The translations under genes and the position numbers were made by a program. Positions 1-11,538 of a stretch of DNA of 36,203 bases are shown here, piece after piece. Under the pieces are notes generated by a model. It was not told where the DNA came from. It searched no databases and worked only from the letters and a program-made list of their open reading frames with translations. How positions within the stretch are numbered: position 1 is the stretch's first letter; each line of letters starts with the position of its first letter. Origin of the DNA: Lingula anatina (taxonomy: Eukaryota; Brachiopoda; Lingulata; Lingulida; Lingulidae); NCBI RefSeq assembly GCF_001039355.2, contig NW_019775858.1, positions 72,552-108,754 on the forward strand. The letters are read 5' to 3'.

Positions 1-840
1 CCCCTTAAAACCCCCCCCCCCCCCCCCCCCATGTCCATCTCTTAGAGCTGGTCGCGCGCATAACTGGCTTTTCATGGTTAGGGTTTATATTTGACTGGAG
101 TAGGAGGCAAAATTACGAGTAACTACTCCATAGTACTCGTCTTTTACTCCGCATTTTAACAGCATAGGCCTAACATTGCGAGATACTGTCGATAAAAAAA
201 AAATCTCAAAAAAAAAAAAAAGAAAAATTTAACATGTCTCCTGCTCTGACACTTCACTTCAGACTATTGTCAGGGTTTTCAGTAATTGAGGTGGTGCAAT
301 TGAAGGCGAGGGGGGGGGGGGGGAGAGGGGGGAAGGAAAAATTGAAGAAAGGATTAAGATTCCTATTAAATGAAAAGCATCAAGACAAAGCCAAACACAC
401 TCAGCACTGGGAGAATATTCTTTGGTGCGCTGTGTAATTAGGTTGGAATGTTCAAAACTAATTGAATGTTAATAGTTCTATGTATATTTTAACCGTGCCG
501 TATTTTTTCCTTCAAAGCGGGACATTTTAATGGAGAAATCATGCTGCGGTGTAAATGAAATTCCAAAAAATAAAATTACAATGCACTGTACAATGAAAGA
601 TATTATGTTATCTGAGCTAGAATGACATAAAATACCATTTTTATAACTAAAGTGAATCTGAAAAGGCGCTGACAACGTTATTGGCTGCGTAGAAACAAAT
701 AGGCCTACATCTTCAACATATTCAAACGAAAACTCTCTTGTACTTAGCAAAAACTTCGATAAAAAAGAATCAAAAAGGCTCGTTACTTACTTTTTGTGGA
801 AATATTTGACTATTAAGAAAAATGATAAAAAAGGTTACCT
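1..840. other. Non-coding DNA with homopolymer tracts
   Basis: No supported gene. The stretch starts with a run of 20 C at 11-30, has A-rich runs at about 195-222, and a run of 14 G at 310-323. The reading frames crossing it (for example 234-437) have low-complexity translations created by the G run and no recognisable domain. It may be an intron of the gene whose possible first exon lies at about 841-1400. Confidence 0.6.
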
Positions 841-1400
841 TAATTAGGATCTCCGAACATCTGTTTCTGTCGTCATATCTTTCTCACTCGCTGGTTTTCA
901 CCTCAGGCAAACGTTTTACGATGGCGAACTGAGAAATCAAAGAAGATTGTCGAGAGACTGTAGAAAATCGACCGCTCGGTTCTATAAATGCGTAGAAAAT
1001 GATATCTCAAACAGAAGGATGGTTCGAATGGTTACGGATACCTCGGTAACGAGTGAACTAATCCGAAGCAGATTTCCCCCCAAGTTAACCTTTTCACATC
1101 CTTACAGCCTAAATTTGACGTGAATCCGACGGAAAAGCATCCGCTCCCTCTCTCTCATTCACTCCGACTATCTATTTCTCTTTTCTTGTTATGTGTGTGT
1201 CTTTCTCTCTTCTCCGTTTTCTGCTCAAATGGCGGGTTTGTGTCTCGTTCAGTGTAACCCGTGGAGCAAGAGGGCCGGCCGACCCCTCGCAGTTTTCCTG
1301 CCCGGTGACTGACTGACGTGTAGTTCCTGGCAAAATAACAACGAAAGGTGTTGATTCCCAATCAGAATTATCGACACGCTTTTCCGAAGCCCCTTTTACA
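841..1400 (-). other. Possible untranslated first exon and promoter of a leftward gene
   Basis: This block is richer in G+C and CpG than its surroundings, particularly 1220-1440. Read on the minus strand it ends in a good splice donor (ATTAAG followed by GTAACC; exon edge at about 841), and it contains only short interrupted reading frames. That is the look of a 5' untranslated exon lying downstream of a CpG-containing promoter. No coding exon to which it would splice is visible in 1-840, so the gene would lie to the left of the window. This is inference from composition and one splice-site match; transcript data are absent. Confidence 0.25.
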
Positions 1401-4400
1401 ACGAGCACTCCCCTCTCGGGGCATTATCAATATTTCCCCTTTGGAATTTCACCTGCTATCCAGAAATTGCAATAAAATCATTAACTGTTCCTTTTCAATT
1501 TCACCAGTTTCGAAGATCCCTAGAAACGTTCATCTTTATTCGAAGAACCTGGTGCCAAAAGAGGCTGTATTGATAACAGCGTTATGAAAACAAAAAAATG
1601 ACTTATTGGTAAATGAAACTGCGAGGCCCTGGCCGTGGATAATTGCATGTTAACATAGATGTTATGACCCCATGTGAGAATAACATCAAAATGTTGCTTT
1701 TCTTGTTAAGAGATTCGTACGCACGCAAGGTTATCGTAATTTGTGATCTCTCTCTCTGAAAAGATCACGTCAAACGAAGCAAGGAAAGATTTCAGAAGCG
1801 GTTATAGGTAGTGTTAATTAACTGAAAAGTGTAGTTTTACTCTTGCGGAAAATAGCGAAACTGGCAATAATATTTTTTCCGGTAAAGTAAAACAAGTCTC
1901 AGAAGAAAAGGTTTTCGATGCAACTGTGAATGAACTAAATAGCAGGGCTGGCCTTGAAATTATTTTACTGTTACTTTTATGATAACGACTGGAGAATTTT
2001 AGTGTCGTGAAACGCTTTTAAGAAATAACTGTATGAATGATACTATGGTGTTTTGTGCACATATTTGCCAAATATAGCACTTAGTAAAATTTGCCGTCTT
2101 TACTCAACAAATGAATGAATAAAATATATAGATAAATGCCAAGGCAGACTATTAAGTTTTTTTCTCATGCTAAGTAAAACGCTGCAGGAAATTGGTGGAC
2201 GGTCGACTGCACGCGTTTGGCTTATAACAATGTCGAATTTGTCACTCCGAAACGCGGCTCTGTTTCTAATAAAAATTCACCGCTTAATTGGTTTGAAGTA
2301 CATTGTTTTCAAAAATGCCTTTCCAGCCAATGGAAAAGAACGTGGATTAAATTTCAACAACAAGACTTAGCCAAAATTGTTCAATTCGTCGGAAGTTGCT
2401 CTGTTTTCTATTATGCTTTGTCGAGAAAAATTTTACTGTTAATCGGGATCTTTCCGGGTTGCTTTCCCATGAAAGCGTGAAATTTTTCATTGTAAATATG
2501 AGAATGTTGCAGGAATTGTTGAACACGGCGTCTCGCCAGCATGCATATGCATCTTCAACAACGTTCAAAATCACTGCTAAATACCCCTTCACCTATCTTC
2601 ACGGTGTATTCATTAATTCCTCTAAATCCAATTAAGATTAATCTTTATACCCCCCCCCCAATGTAAATTAATTTAAATTAAAGCAAGACAGAATAACACC
2701 TTCACGCCATGACAGCTTTGATACAAGTATTCTCCCCCGGGTATGCTCCCTTTGACGATTCCATTGAAGGCCAATAACATCCACCCTGTGTTTCAGAGAA
2801 CACTGGAAATTAAATTATCAGCATGCTTCAGCCGTTTAATCATGGCAGGGACGGATCCAGAGATATTTTCTGACAGCCTTCCAAATTTTCTTTGTAGATC
2901 CATCCTCCAATTTTGACCGTCTTCCGACACAAAACATAGATACCCGTCAATGTAAACTTGACAATCTTCCGGAAGACCCAGAAGACGGCCTCAATGCGCC
3001 CCTGCATGGTCAGAGTCTGGCTCACACCTACTTGGACATATTATGTCCAAGCACCTAATATATAGAGGGAGGCAAGTTTTCAGTGCCCCCTGAAGCTCAG
3101 GGTGTGAATCTCTGAAACTAAGGCAGAACATTTGTAATAACACTCGGGATCTAGTTAGACAAAATCTCTATAGCATTATTACATGATCACTAGGAAATCA
3201 CAAGGTATTTCAAGAAACAAGTGCTTTGATTAGATATTACCTCGGTTGTGAGGGCAGCATCCAATTATTAAATGATTTTAAGTCACAAAGTTACGATGAA
3301 TTACATGAAATGTTTGAAAAATTACTTTGGTTTTGCCCCCCCCCCCCCCCCCCAAGTTTCAGACTCTCGGTGACTCTTCTTATCCAGCACGTAAATATGC
3401 CCCCCCCCCCCCGCCACAGATTACCACCCTGTGTTTCATAACACTGACTTCTGCCCATAATACACTCTTCTACACTATTTAAGTATAAGGAAATCGTGTT
3501 ATTTAAAGAGCTATTATATTTAGGAGTACCCGAAATTACATCATGGCATGCCAGAGTCGTGGTTCAGAATATCGTAAGGAGTCAAACACTAACAGTGATG
3601 CAAAAACACTCTGAACGTTGTATTTGATATTTTAGAATAAAATTTTCACTGACAACACGCGCAAGCCACCAAAACCGATATGATACCCATGCCATTTGTT
3701 AAGACAGGTACAAAAAAGGTTAATTACGTGACATGAATCTCCAGACTTTTTGCGGAGACTGGCTGTTCAGAATGATGTTACTTAATCACTTACGTTTTGA
3801 ATTGCAAATTCATCAGGTTAATTGATTCTACCACATGCATATGTGTTATCTCTGCTTTTGTAGCGTATTTCTATTTCCCTTTCCGTTTCATTAATGTTTA
3901 ACAGTAACGGAGCTGCTAGCATATATCGCTAACTCTTTTCTTCGATTCATTAAAATTTCGGTGCAGTGTACTAGTATATGCTCTCTTGTGCATCTTTATC
4001 ATGTTTTACCCTCCCCCCCCCCCCCCCACCACATACACACGCCTGCCCCCGAAAAACTCAGGTAAGCACTCTAATTTTTAACTTGTCAAACGTAGATCAT
4101 AATACATGTATGAAATGATGTTTCTTTTAGCATATCTAGCCCCAGACTTCCCAATAACCATATAATCCTATTGGACCTTCCTTCTATATTTATAGTATAT
4201 TTATTATAGTATATAGGCGATAAGGCGAGTTGCGGGCAACCAGACCCCTTCCAAATAGCATTACCGATCAAGGTAAATCTAATTACATCGCTATGCCTGG
4301 TGTATCGAGACAGATTTAATTAAGGTGGGATGGTAAGTAGAATAGACGTAACATCTGACCCTTCACTCAAGGCTAGCTGTGCCCTCTTCGACTACACTAC

Positions 4401-4577
4401 GTATACCTATATAGTACCGGTATATGTCTAATATGAATAGGGACGGTCTTTTAAACCAGCGTAGTTTGGCTTTGGATCGAGTAATAATTTAAAAAAACCG
4501 GAATTCTTCCCTCTTTTTACAGAGAATATTTGTATTTTATTAAATGAGATATTTTATTCTCTAGAAGTAACATCGAG
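1401..4577. other. Intergenic or intronic DNA, nothing coding recognised
   Basis: About 3.2 kb in which I see no gene. It holds C runs at 2650-2659, 3336-3353, 3400-3412 and 4013-4027. A 61-residue minus-strand frame at 2840-3025 has no recognisable domain and could be a decayed dispersed repeat. The other frames are short, overlap each other and lack flanking splice logic. Confidence 0.5.
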
Positions 4578-4867
4578 TTGCTATCAGTGACATTTTGTAT
4601 CATGATGATGGTAATGACGATGATGCGTGTGTGCGTGTACATGTGCGTTTTACCTCACACACATGCAACATGTACACGCACACACAATGACACGTACCCA
4701 CAAACACGATATACAATTTTCCTCTCCTTGCGTCTTCTTCATCATCATCATCTTCTTGGTCTTCTTCTTCTTCTCTCTCTCTCTCTCTTTCTCACACACA
4801 CACACACATCAGTCCGGCACATCATCATCGTCGTCAACATCATCATCATCTTCATCATCATCACACA
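4578..4867. repeat. Composite microsatellite with an 18-bp inverted repeat
   Basis: Successive simple-sequence blocks: ATG/GATG units, GT-rich DNA, CA-rich DNA, then from about 4731 mixed TCT/ATC triplets, (TC)n, (CA)n and ATC triplets to 4867. Within it the arms GTGTGTGCGTGTACATGT (4627-4644) and ACATGTACACGCACACAC (4668-4685) are perfect reverse complements separated by 23 bases. The repeat produces the histidine- and serine-rich open frames seen here, which are not genes. Confidence 0.9.
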
Positions 4868-5241
4868 AAATGCTACTGATAGCCCTTTTTTGCATACGAC
4901 TGCTTGCATGCAGTGATATGTTCACTTCGATACATATGCCTGGGTGCAAATTACCATCTGATATATTTTACCTGATTACCTCACAGAAGAGAAGCAATCA
5001 GAAAATAAATTTAGCACTTTGTTGCACAGCGGGACCGTAGCTAGGTAAACTTGTTACTGTTTCACTTGTTTTTCGAGTAATTCACGAGGGAAAGGGGAAG
5101 AAATCTCGGCATGAGGGCAGTTTACTGAAATAACAATTACTGAAGAGGTGGAATTTTCAAAGCAAATGCCATTTAAAAGAGTAATCGGTTTGCGGGTAAA
5201 TTTTCGGTTTCTTTTTCACGTTTTCTTTACGAGCCTTTTGA

Positions 5242-5283
<42 letters not shown>

Positions 5284-6953
5284 ACGGAGGAAAAGATGTA
5301 GCCAGCCAGAGCAACGCGGAGTTAGAGCGCCTCACAAGTTGTTTAAACATCCCGTTGTCGTTAACAGCTGTGTATGTAACCCAGTTCAACAGAACATTAC
5401 CAAAGATTAGCAATTGTTATCTGTGGAACACAAGTCTATCAAAGTCCGACTTCAACACAAATAGAAACCTCTTTGAAGGCGTATGTGTTTTCAAAGTCTA
5501 TCAAAGGGTTGGCTGCGGGACAAATATGTTATTATTGCTTTTAGATCATGGTTACGCTCGTGTTACAAGGGCGGCCGGAAAGAATTAAGCCGAGTTTCAC
5601 AAATGACCACCCTGAGTTCCAAAGGTCAAAGTAAAATTAAACTTGCCTCTTTTATCAACAGTGATGGAAAAAGCAGACATGCTATGAATAGAGGGGAGTT
5701 TACAATAACTTCGGCACTCAGGGTGCAGATGACCGATGTTGAAATGTATTGGATAAAGAAAATAGTGTCTTCATGTGATGTGGCGTCCTATGTTTAATTT
5801 TTTATTTACCCTACTACAAAAATATATATTTATTTGGAATTATTGAAAGTAATTGACTGAAAATGATAAAAAGCTTATTTTTATCTGGCAGCTTGTCAGC
5901 TAATGTTAGCCTGAAACTGGGACCTAGCTATTCCACGAAGTGAATATATTAAGACCAAAAGTTTTTTAAAATGTATATAATGCACACTTCGTTAGTTGGG
6001 AAAAACTAATCCTTAGAGTCCCACGATATCAAAAGATGAATTTTGTTTCACTCGAAAGCACAACACTACTTTCCAGTGACAAGGTTATTTCATAATATGC
6101 ACTCCCACACTAACTAGTATAAACCAGGGACGAGACCAGTCCTCACTGAAATTGTAGGAAAATTGGCCGAGGGTCCAGGGTACACGATTCACAAAAATGA
6201 CCTACATGACCTTGAAAAAGTCGGAATTCCGACAAAAGTCGGAAAAGTTTCATCAGTGATAAGCAAATAAAATACTGAATTATCAACAAAGCACCACCAT
6301 TTTCAACAATAACATATATTTCTTAGTCAAAATAATGTGTTCATGTATATAAAGAGATCATACATTTGTTGGGTAAATATACCCCTTGGGATTTTTTTTT
6401 CTAAATGCTAAATGACTACAACACAGCTGTTTTTTTTTGTGTGATAACAACAGCGTACCTTATATCCTGCTCCTTTAAAAATATCGTAATTTTTTTATAC
6501 ATAATTGTTTTGGCCGTATACTGAATATCAAACACGACTTAGACAATGAGATAAAAGTTTGGAAGTGCGTCGGACAGGAATGGCGACAGCAACAGGTGAT
6601 CAGAATACTGTATTGGAATATTTAGATACTAAAATACACAGTCATAATCATATTGATACATACACATGTATAATTGATAACCATACCACCTCTTAAATGT
6701 TCAGTTTTCCATTACCTGATTTTGAAAAGTTTTTAACTCGTTTGTTAAACTTAACGAACGTATATCCTCTTTGGCAGTGACATTTAACATCAAAACAACC
6801 TCTGCTTTCATTTTCACAGTAGACTCTGCTTAGTTTGTAGTCAACAATTATGTAAAGCCTAGCATAGTTTGTTTTCTTGGTACTTTGGCCCCTTTTGAGC
6901 ATTTTTTCTTCTTGCTATAATAATTTGTGTACATGACTCTCCGTTCATATCTG
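4868..6953. other. Intergenic DNA downstream of the ASB gene
   Basis: No convincing gene. Contents include the (AG)n tract at 5244-5279, a perfect 14-base palindrome GTCGGAATTCCGAC at 6220-6233, and direct half-site repeats at 6198-6215. The frame at 5483-5797 is open for 104 codons but shows no domain. The part nearest 6953 should contain the 3' untranslated region of the minus-strand ASB gene; I could not settle on a poly(A) signal. Confidence 0.5.
5244..5279. repeat. (AG)n microsatellite
   Basis: An uninterrupted dinucleotide run of about 18 AG units. It accounts for the RERERE and SLSLSL strings in the overlapping frames on both strands. Confidence 0.95.
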
Positions 6954-9500
6954 CTATTGCAAGTTGATATATGTCTTGAGCAAATGGGGTAATGGAAGAT
7001 TCATCAGATCACCGGTGTCATGAGACCTCAGATTTTTCAGAATGATGCGCCTAGATAGTTCCAGGAGGCTTGGGGGTTTATTACAAGCATCAATCAGCCA
7101 AGCCATATCCTCCATAACCGAATCCTCGGACTCGTCCTCGGTAGAAATTGGCTGTTGTCGTAACCACTCTCGAGCTGGAAACAGGTCGCACCCAGCTGCA
7201 ACCAGTAGCTTTGCGATTTCAAAATGGCCTGTCTCCAAGGCAACAGCCACTGGGGTGAATTTGTCAAGATCGCAGTTATTTTCAATCAGCAACCTGGTGA
7301 TTTCTTTATGGTTCTCCTCTGTTGCCAAAAGCAATGGTGTCTTTCCAGTGTTGTGATTTTGTAAGTCGGGATCTGCGCCTGCTTCAAGAAGTAACCGCAC
7401 ACTCTCAGCATCATTGTGGTTTATTGCTAGAAGCAGAGGTGTCACAGAGTAAAACCCTTCTATTCCATCATTGACATTACATCCGGCCTCTATCAAAGCT
7501 TTGATATTGTCATGGCGCCCGCAGCGAATAGCAAGAGCCAGAGGGGTTGAACGCAGCTGGCCGTCATATGCATTGATGTTCGCACCGCTATCTTTAAGCA
7601 TTTTTATCACCTCCGAACGATTTTTGTTACACGCTGCATGGTGTAGTGGCGTATACCCACCATGGTCTATAGCATTCACATCTGCTCCTCTTTCAATTAA
7701 AAGTTTTACAATACTGAGGTAGTTATTTCGTACAGCCTCATGCAAAGGCGGAAACTCGTACCCATTCACCTCGCAGTTGGCATTGAGCAGCAAACTGGCA
7801 ATCTCTGTGTAACCATAGGTGGCAGCAATAACAATAGGAGCTTTGTTCAGTGTAGTGTCCATGGTGTCCGGGCAGGCTTTTCTTGCAAGTAGTTCCCTCA
7901 CCATCTTCAAAGAAAATAAAATCTGTTAAAGAGACATTAGCGCCTTTTTTTTATATACAAGCCAACCCCTAGCATTGGAATTTTCATCTCTCTTTGGATC
8001 TCTACATATTAAAGTTCTTGTTAACTGCAAATGAAAGCAATAAATAAATGCCTTCATGCATTAATTCCACCAACATTTAAATCCCCATTTCACAGTTATT
8101 GTACAGACACTTTTGGTATATACAAGGTACAGCAGCTGTTTCTTTCTTATTATAAAACAGTATAAAACAGGAGCCATAATTCATTTCATTGGATTAGTAC
8201 TTAATTCTACAGTCAAAGTAAAATAAAATTTTGGGCTAAACATTGATACAAACTTTTTTAAGAAGTGCTTTTGTGAAACAAGACCCCATTAATAAAGACA
8301 TACCTCTGTGTTCCCATAAAAAGTTGCCCAAGCCAGTGCGGTTTGCATATTCTTGCTGGGTTTATCAATATCACATCCAGCATCGAGCAGAACTCGGACA
8401 GTGTCCAAGTGTCCACCCCTTGCAGCCAAGGTCAGGGCTGTGTCCCCCGAGACTGTGGCATCTATATCCATTCCATGCTGGAGGAGAAGTTTAACACAAT
8501 CAGACCATCCTCCTGAAATATCAGTTATAACAAATGAGTTCAGTGAACACAGATATATGATTTTAAATCAGAAGCAACCAAAATCTTATAGATAAACAGT
8601 AATCTCTCAAAATAATCTGTAACAAAAATTAACGACACTGTACTTATACCAGATATTTTATTTATTTCATTATTTTAATTTCTGCCCCATGTATTTTGGT
8701 AAGTACATGTGTATATTCTATTTACCTCTTGCAGCACAAACCACTACCTCATCTGGTACTTCCATTGAGCTGTCAAGATGGGTTTTTAACCCTTCTAAAT
8801 CCTTTCTCAATGCTGCATCCAGCAGACCACTGTAAAGATAATAATTAATGTAGAACTGATTAAATAAATGACAGAACTTTTATTCAGGCGTGTTAAAGGC
8901 AATCCAAATTTCACTCTCAGGAAATCACAGAGACTATTCTGACACTTGCTCCACTTAGAACTCTACTAAACTTGTTTAAAACTGTCAAATCCCAAAAGAT
9001 TGATATTAGATATACCTTCACAGAATGCTTTATAACTCCTATGTAAATTTTAACTGAATTTATTTCTGGGTGTTGACATAAAATAACAAGGGTGGCACAT
9101 GAAAGTCCTAATACTTTGGTATTTCACGTGATTTAATGTAGAAAGAAAATACAACTGATGAGTTGACTAGGGCTTCGTTCACATGCAATGTCTATTTTCT
9201 AAATTCTATTTTCTGTTCGCGCTATCTTATGATCACGGTCTATGCCCTGAATATCCCGCCGCGTAATTACTGGCAGCGCGAGCCAGTTACTTATAGTAAC
9301 TCATAGTAACTGGCTCGCGCTGCCAGTAATTACGCCGCGGGATATTCAGGGCACAGACTGTGATCATAAGACATACCGCAAATAGAAAATAGAATTTAGA
9401 AAATAGACATTCCATGTGAACGAAGCCTAGAACAAGACTTACAATAGTTTTGTATGACTAATTAGCAAGGGTTTTATCTGCACCTTCATTCCTTGCATCA

Positions 9501-9538
<38 letters not shown>

Positions 9539-9839
9539 TTACAAACAAAATTAATAATATCAGTTTATTTGCTTACACAATATTTTTCTTAAACCAACTA
9601 ATAGTATTAAGTTGTGTTGAAATATGTGTTCCTGTTTAAAATTTATTGTAGTAAAAACAGACAGCATGTGTGGTATTTTGAAAAATAAAATACTCCTGAT
9701 GAATGTTTGCTGCTATGGTTGGCAACAGTACGTAAGGAACTTTTTGTCATTATTCAAATGACACTCAAGTGTGTTATTACTTTTTATTTTTTTAAGTTCT
9801 TTGATGTTACCTCAATCTGCTGTCCCTTTCCAGCTCCAT
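6954..9839 (-). CDS. Ankyrin-repeat and SOCS-box (ASB-family) protein
   Basis: Four coding exons can be joined on the minus strand: 9839-9811, 8829-8726, 8512-8304 and 7904-6954. All junctions are GT-AG and phases agree, giving 430 residues ending in TAG. The protein is about 10-11 ankyrin repeats (residues ~10-350; clear units include GDTALTLAARGGHLDTVRVL and GYTPLHHAA), an acidic linker, and a C-terminal SOCS box (~391-430) with a BC-box-like SLLELSRRIIL and a Cul5-box LPLP. Family knowledge: ASB proteins bind Elongin B/C and Cullin-5/Rbx2 through this box and present substrates held by the ankyrin repeats for ubiquitination. The usual BC-box cysteine is serine here. The chosen ATG has A at -3 and G at +4, but its frame stays open upstream, so a longer N-terminus is possible. 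The first exon is duplicated at 11539-11567 across the gap. The substrate is unknown and I cannot assign the ASB subtype. Confidence 0.85.
7905..8303 (-). other. Last intron of the ASB gene
   Basis: Intron between coding exons 3 and 4, bounded by donor GAG|GTATGT and acceptor TTTGAAG (minus strand). It is phase 0 and AT-rich. It contains a short direct repeat of TATAAAACAG at about 8151-8170 and no other feature that I recognise. Confidence 0.8.
9171..9427. mobile_element. Foldback / MITE-like element
   Basis: The whole 257 bp is an imperfect hairpin. The outer 15 bases are perfect inverted repeats (GGCTTCGTTCACATG at 9171 and its complement ending at 9427). The inner arms contain matching GC-rich blocks around GCCAGTTACT and AGTAACTGGC with a 13-base loop. 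A TAG trinucleotide flanks both ends (9168-9170 and 9428-9430), which could be a 3-bp target duplication. There is no open frame, so it would be a non-autonomous DNA transposon. A 3-bp duplication with GG-starting termini would fit a PIF/Harbinger-derived MITE, but that assignment is inference. A second, left-truncated copy is at 10944-11155. Confidence 0.8.
9501..9538. repeat. GT/GA microsatellite
   Basis: A short (GT)n run followed directly by (GA)n, in the first ASB intron. The same array recurs at about 11229-11266 in the right-hand duplicated block with the same apparent length. Confidence 0.9.
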
Positions 9840-10691
9840 ATTGTGTCTTTTAGCACTGGCTTTTACATGATAACACCCAACTAACAGGGCACAGAGACAC
9901 AGATCCTCCAGCTGTTGCAATGCTTGTTTTTCTTTATGACCGTTAGATGGCGGTATATGGCAAGATAAGGCACAGGTAAATGAGTAGTTTAATTGGGTGA
10001 TTTTTGTATTTAAATGCATCATAAATAGCATATATCACTTATGTTCTACCAGTCACACCAGTTCACGTAATTTTGTAATGTAGAACAAATGATAACAAGA
10101 AAAAGTCAGGTATTCTAAAACGTTTTCCATGCTAACTTTGCGCCACCTATCAAATACTGTGTCCACTCAACATGTGTTCTTGAAGTGAAGGAGGTAAGAA
10201 ATATTAAAATGATAGCTCTTTTTCAAGAAATCTATATATTTTAAGCTGTTGCAGCTGATAATTTGTCACTCATGACGTATTCTGCCCCCATTGAAGTAAG
10301 AAAAGATCCGCGTGTAATTATAAAATGAATTAAAAAATAATTTGTTGTTGATGGACATTTGTATATTTACTGTACTAAATTAAGTTATATGGGACCGACT
10401 TGTATGTTGCATTGTTGGCCGATGCCATAGTACTACACCTGTACATAGCGGTGTCCCTGAATTGCGCAATATAGCGCATTCCCCCATCGCACTTTGAAGC
10501 ATATAATTAACAGATAAAGTCATATTGTATCAGTTCACGAATTGGGCACCAGAGTTTCTATCCAGTATTGGTGTAACTTATGGTGTTATGAGGTATTGAT
10601 ATCAGAAAAAAATTAAAATGTGCCAGATATAAACACAGATTACATCTTCTGAAAGGTCTTTTTATCCAGAATTTTATACTTTTGTAATTTT

Positions 10692-10721
10692 GATATTACC
10701 TCTAAAATTAAAGGTAATATC
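10692..10721. repeat. Hairpin at the left edge of the gap
   Basis: GATATTACCT and AGGTAATATC are perfect 10-bp inverted repeats around a 10-base A/T-rich loop. The sequence ends on the last base of the right arm, exactly where the N run starts. The right-hand copy of the hairpin is at 12412-12441. Confidence 0.85.
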
Positions 10722-10943
10722 NNNNNNNNNNNNNNNNNNNNNNNNNNNNNNNNNNNNNNNNNNNNNNNNNNNNNNNNNNNNNNNNNNNNNNNNNNNNNNN
10801 NNNNNNNNNNNNNNNNNNNNNNNNNNNNNNNNNNNNNNNNNNNNNNNNNNNNNNNNNNNNNNNNNNNNNNNNNNNNNNNNNNNNNNNNNNNNNNNNNNNN
10901 NNNNNNNNNNNNNNNNNNNNNNNNNNNNNNNNNNNNNNNNNNN
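10722..10943. other. Assembly gap (222 N)
   Basis: A run of N between two copies of the same block. The left contig ends at a small hairpin and the right contig begins inside the large foldback element. Open frames running through the N run are artefacts. Confidence 0.99.
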
Positions 10944-11228
10944 TTCGCGCTATCTTATGATCACGGTCTATGCCCTGAATATCCCGCCGCGTAATTACTG
11001 GCAGCGCGAGCCAGTTACTTATAGTAACTCATAGTAACTGGCTCGCGCTGCCAGTAATTACGCCGCGGGATATTCAGGGCACAGACTGTGATCATAAGAC
11101 ATACCGCAAATAGAAAATAGAATTTAGAAAATAGACATTCCATGTGAACGAAGCCTAGAACAAGACTTACAATAGTTTTGTATGACTAATTAGCAAGGGT
11201 TTTATCTGCACCTTCATTCCTTGCATCA

Positions 11229-11266
<38 letters not shown>

Positions 11267-11538
11267 TTACAAACAAAATTAATAATATCAGTTTATTTGC
11301 TTACACAATATTTTTCTTAAACCAACTAATAGTATTAAGTTGTGTTGAAATATGTGTTCCTGTTTAAAATTTATTGTAGTAAAAACAGACAGCATGTGTG
11401 GTATTTTGAAAAATAAAATACTCCTGATGAATGTTTGCTGCTATGGTTGGCAACAGTACGTAAGGAACTTTTTGTCATTATTCAAATGACACTCAAGTGT
11501 GTTATTACTTTTTATTTTTTTAAGTTCTTTGATGTTAC

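Larger units (their letters stand above)
8830..9810 (-). other. First intron of the ASB gene, with a foldback element and microsatellite
   Basis: Intron between the first coding exon and the exon at 8726-8829. The donor on the minus strand reads AG|GTAACA and the acceptor TTTACAG; two bases plus one make the split serine codon. It carries the 257-bp inverted-repeat element at 9171-9427 and a GT/GA microsatellite at about 9501-9538. The intron runs into the block that is repeated beyond the assembly gap. Confidence 0.75.
9216..10721. repeat. Left copy of a 1.5-kb duplicated block
   Basis: Bases 9216-10721 recur at 10944-12441. The offset is 1728 bases over most of the block and 1720 at its end. 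As read by eye, the first kilobase is identical, and about half a dozen substitutions plus two small length changes are clustered at about 10250-10520. The block includes most of the foldback element, the microsatellite, the first ASB coding exon (9811-9839) and the presumed ASB/CLPTM1L promoter region. Confidence 0.95.

Noticed and set aside
1155-1408. Two overlapping minus-strand frames of 68 and 78 codons
   Set aside because: They overlap in different frames within a CpG-richer block better explained as an untranslated exon; neither translation is recognisable.
4578-5040. Two overlapping plus-strand open frames of 112 and 137 codons
   Set aside because: Their translations are strings of His, Ser, Thr and Leu generated by the microsatellite, with no domain and no splice context.
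5148-5797. Overlapping plus-strand frames of 146 and 104 codons after the (AG)n tract
   Set aside because: Part is encoded by the AG repeat and the rest shows no recognisable domain or conserved motif; the two frames conflict.
9840-10031. Upstream extension of the ASB first exon frame to a Met at 10031
   Set aside because: The frame is open, but the extension crosses the presumed divergent promoter and has no domain. The ATG at 9839 has the better start context. The longer form is not excluded.
10690-11034. Plus-strand frame of 114 codons
   Set aside because: It is open only because it runs through the N gap.
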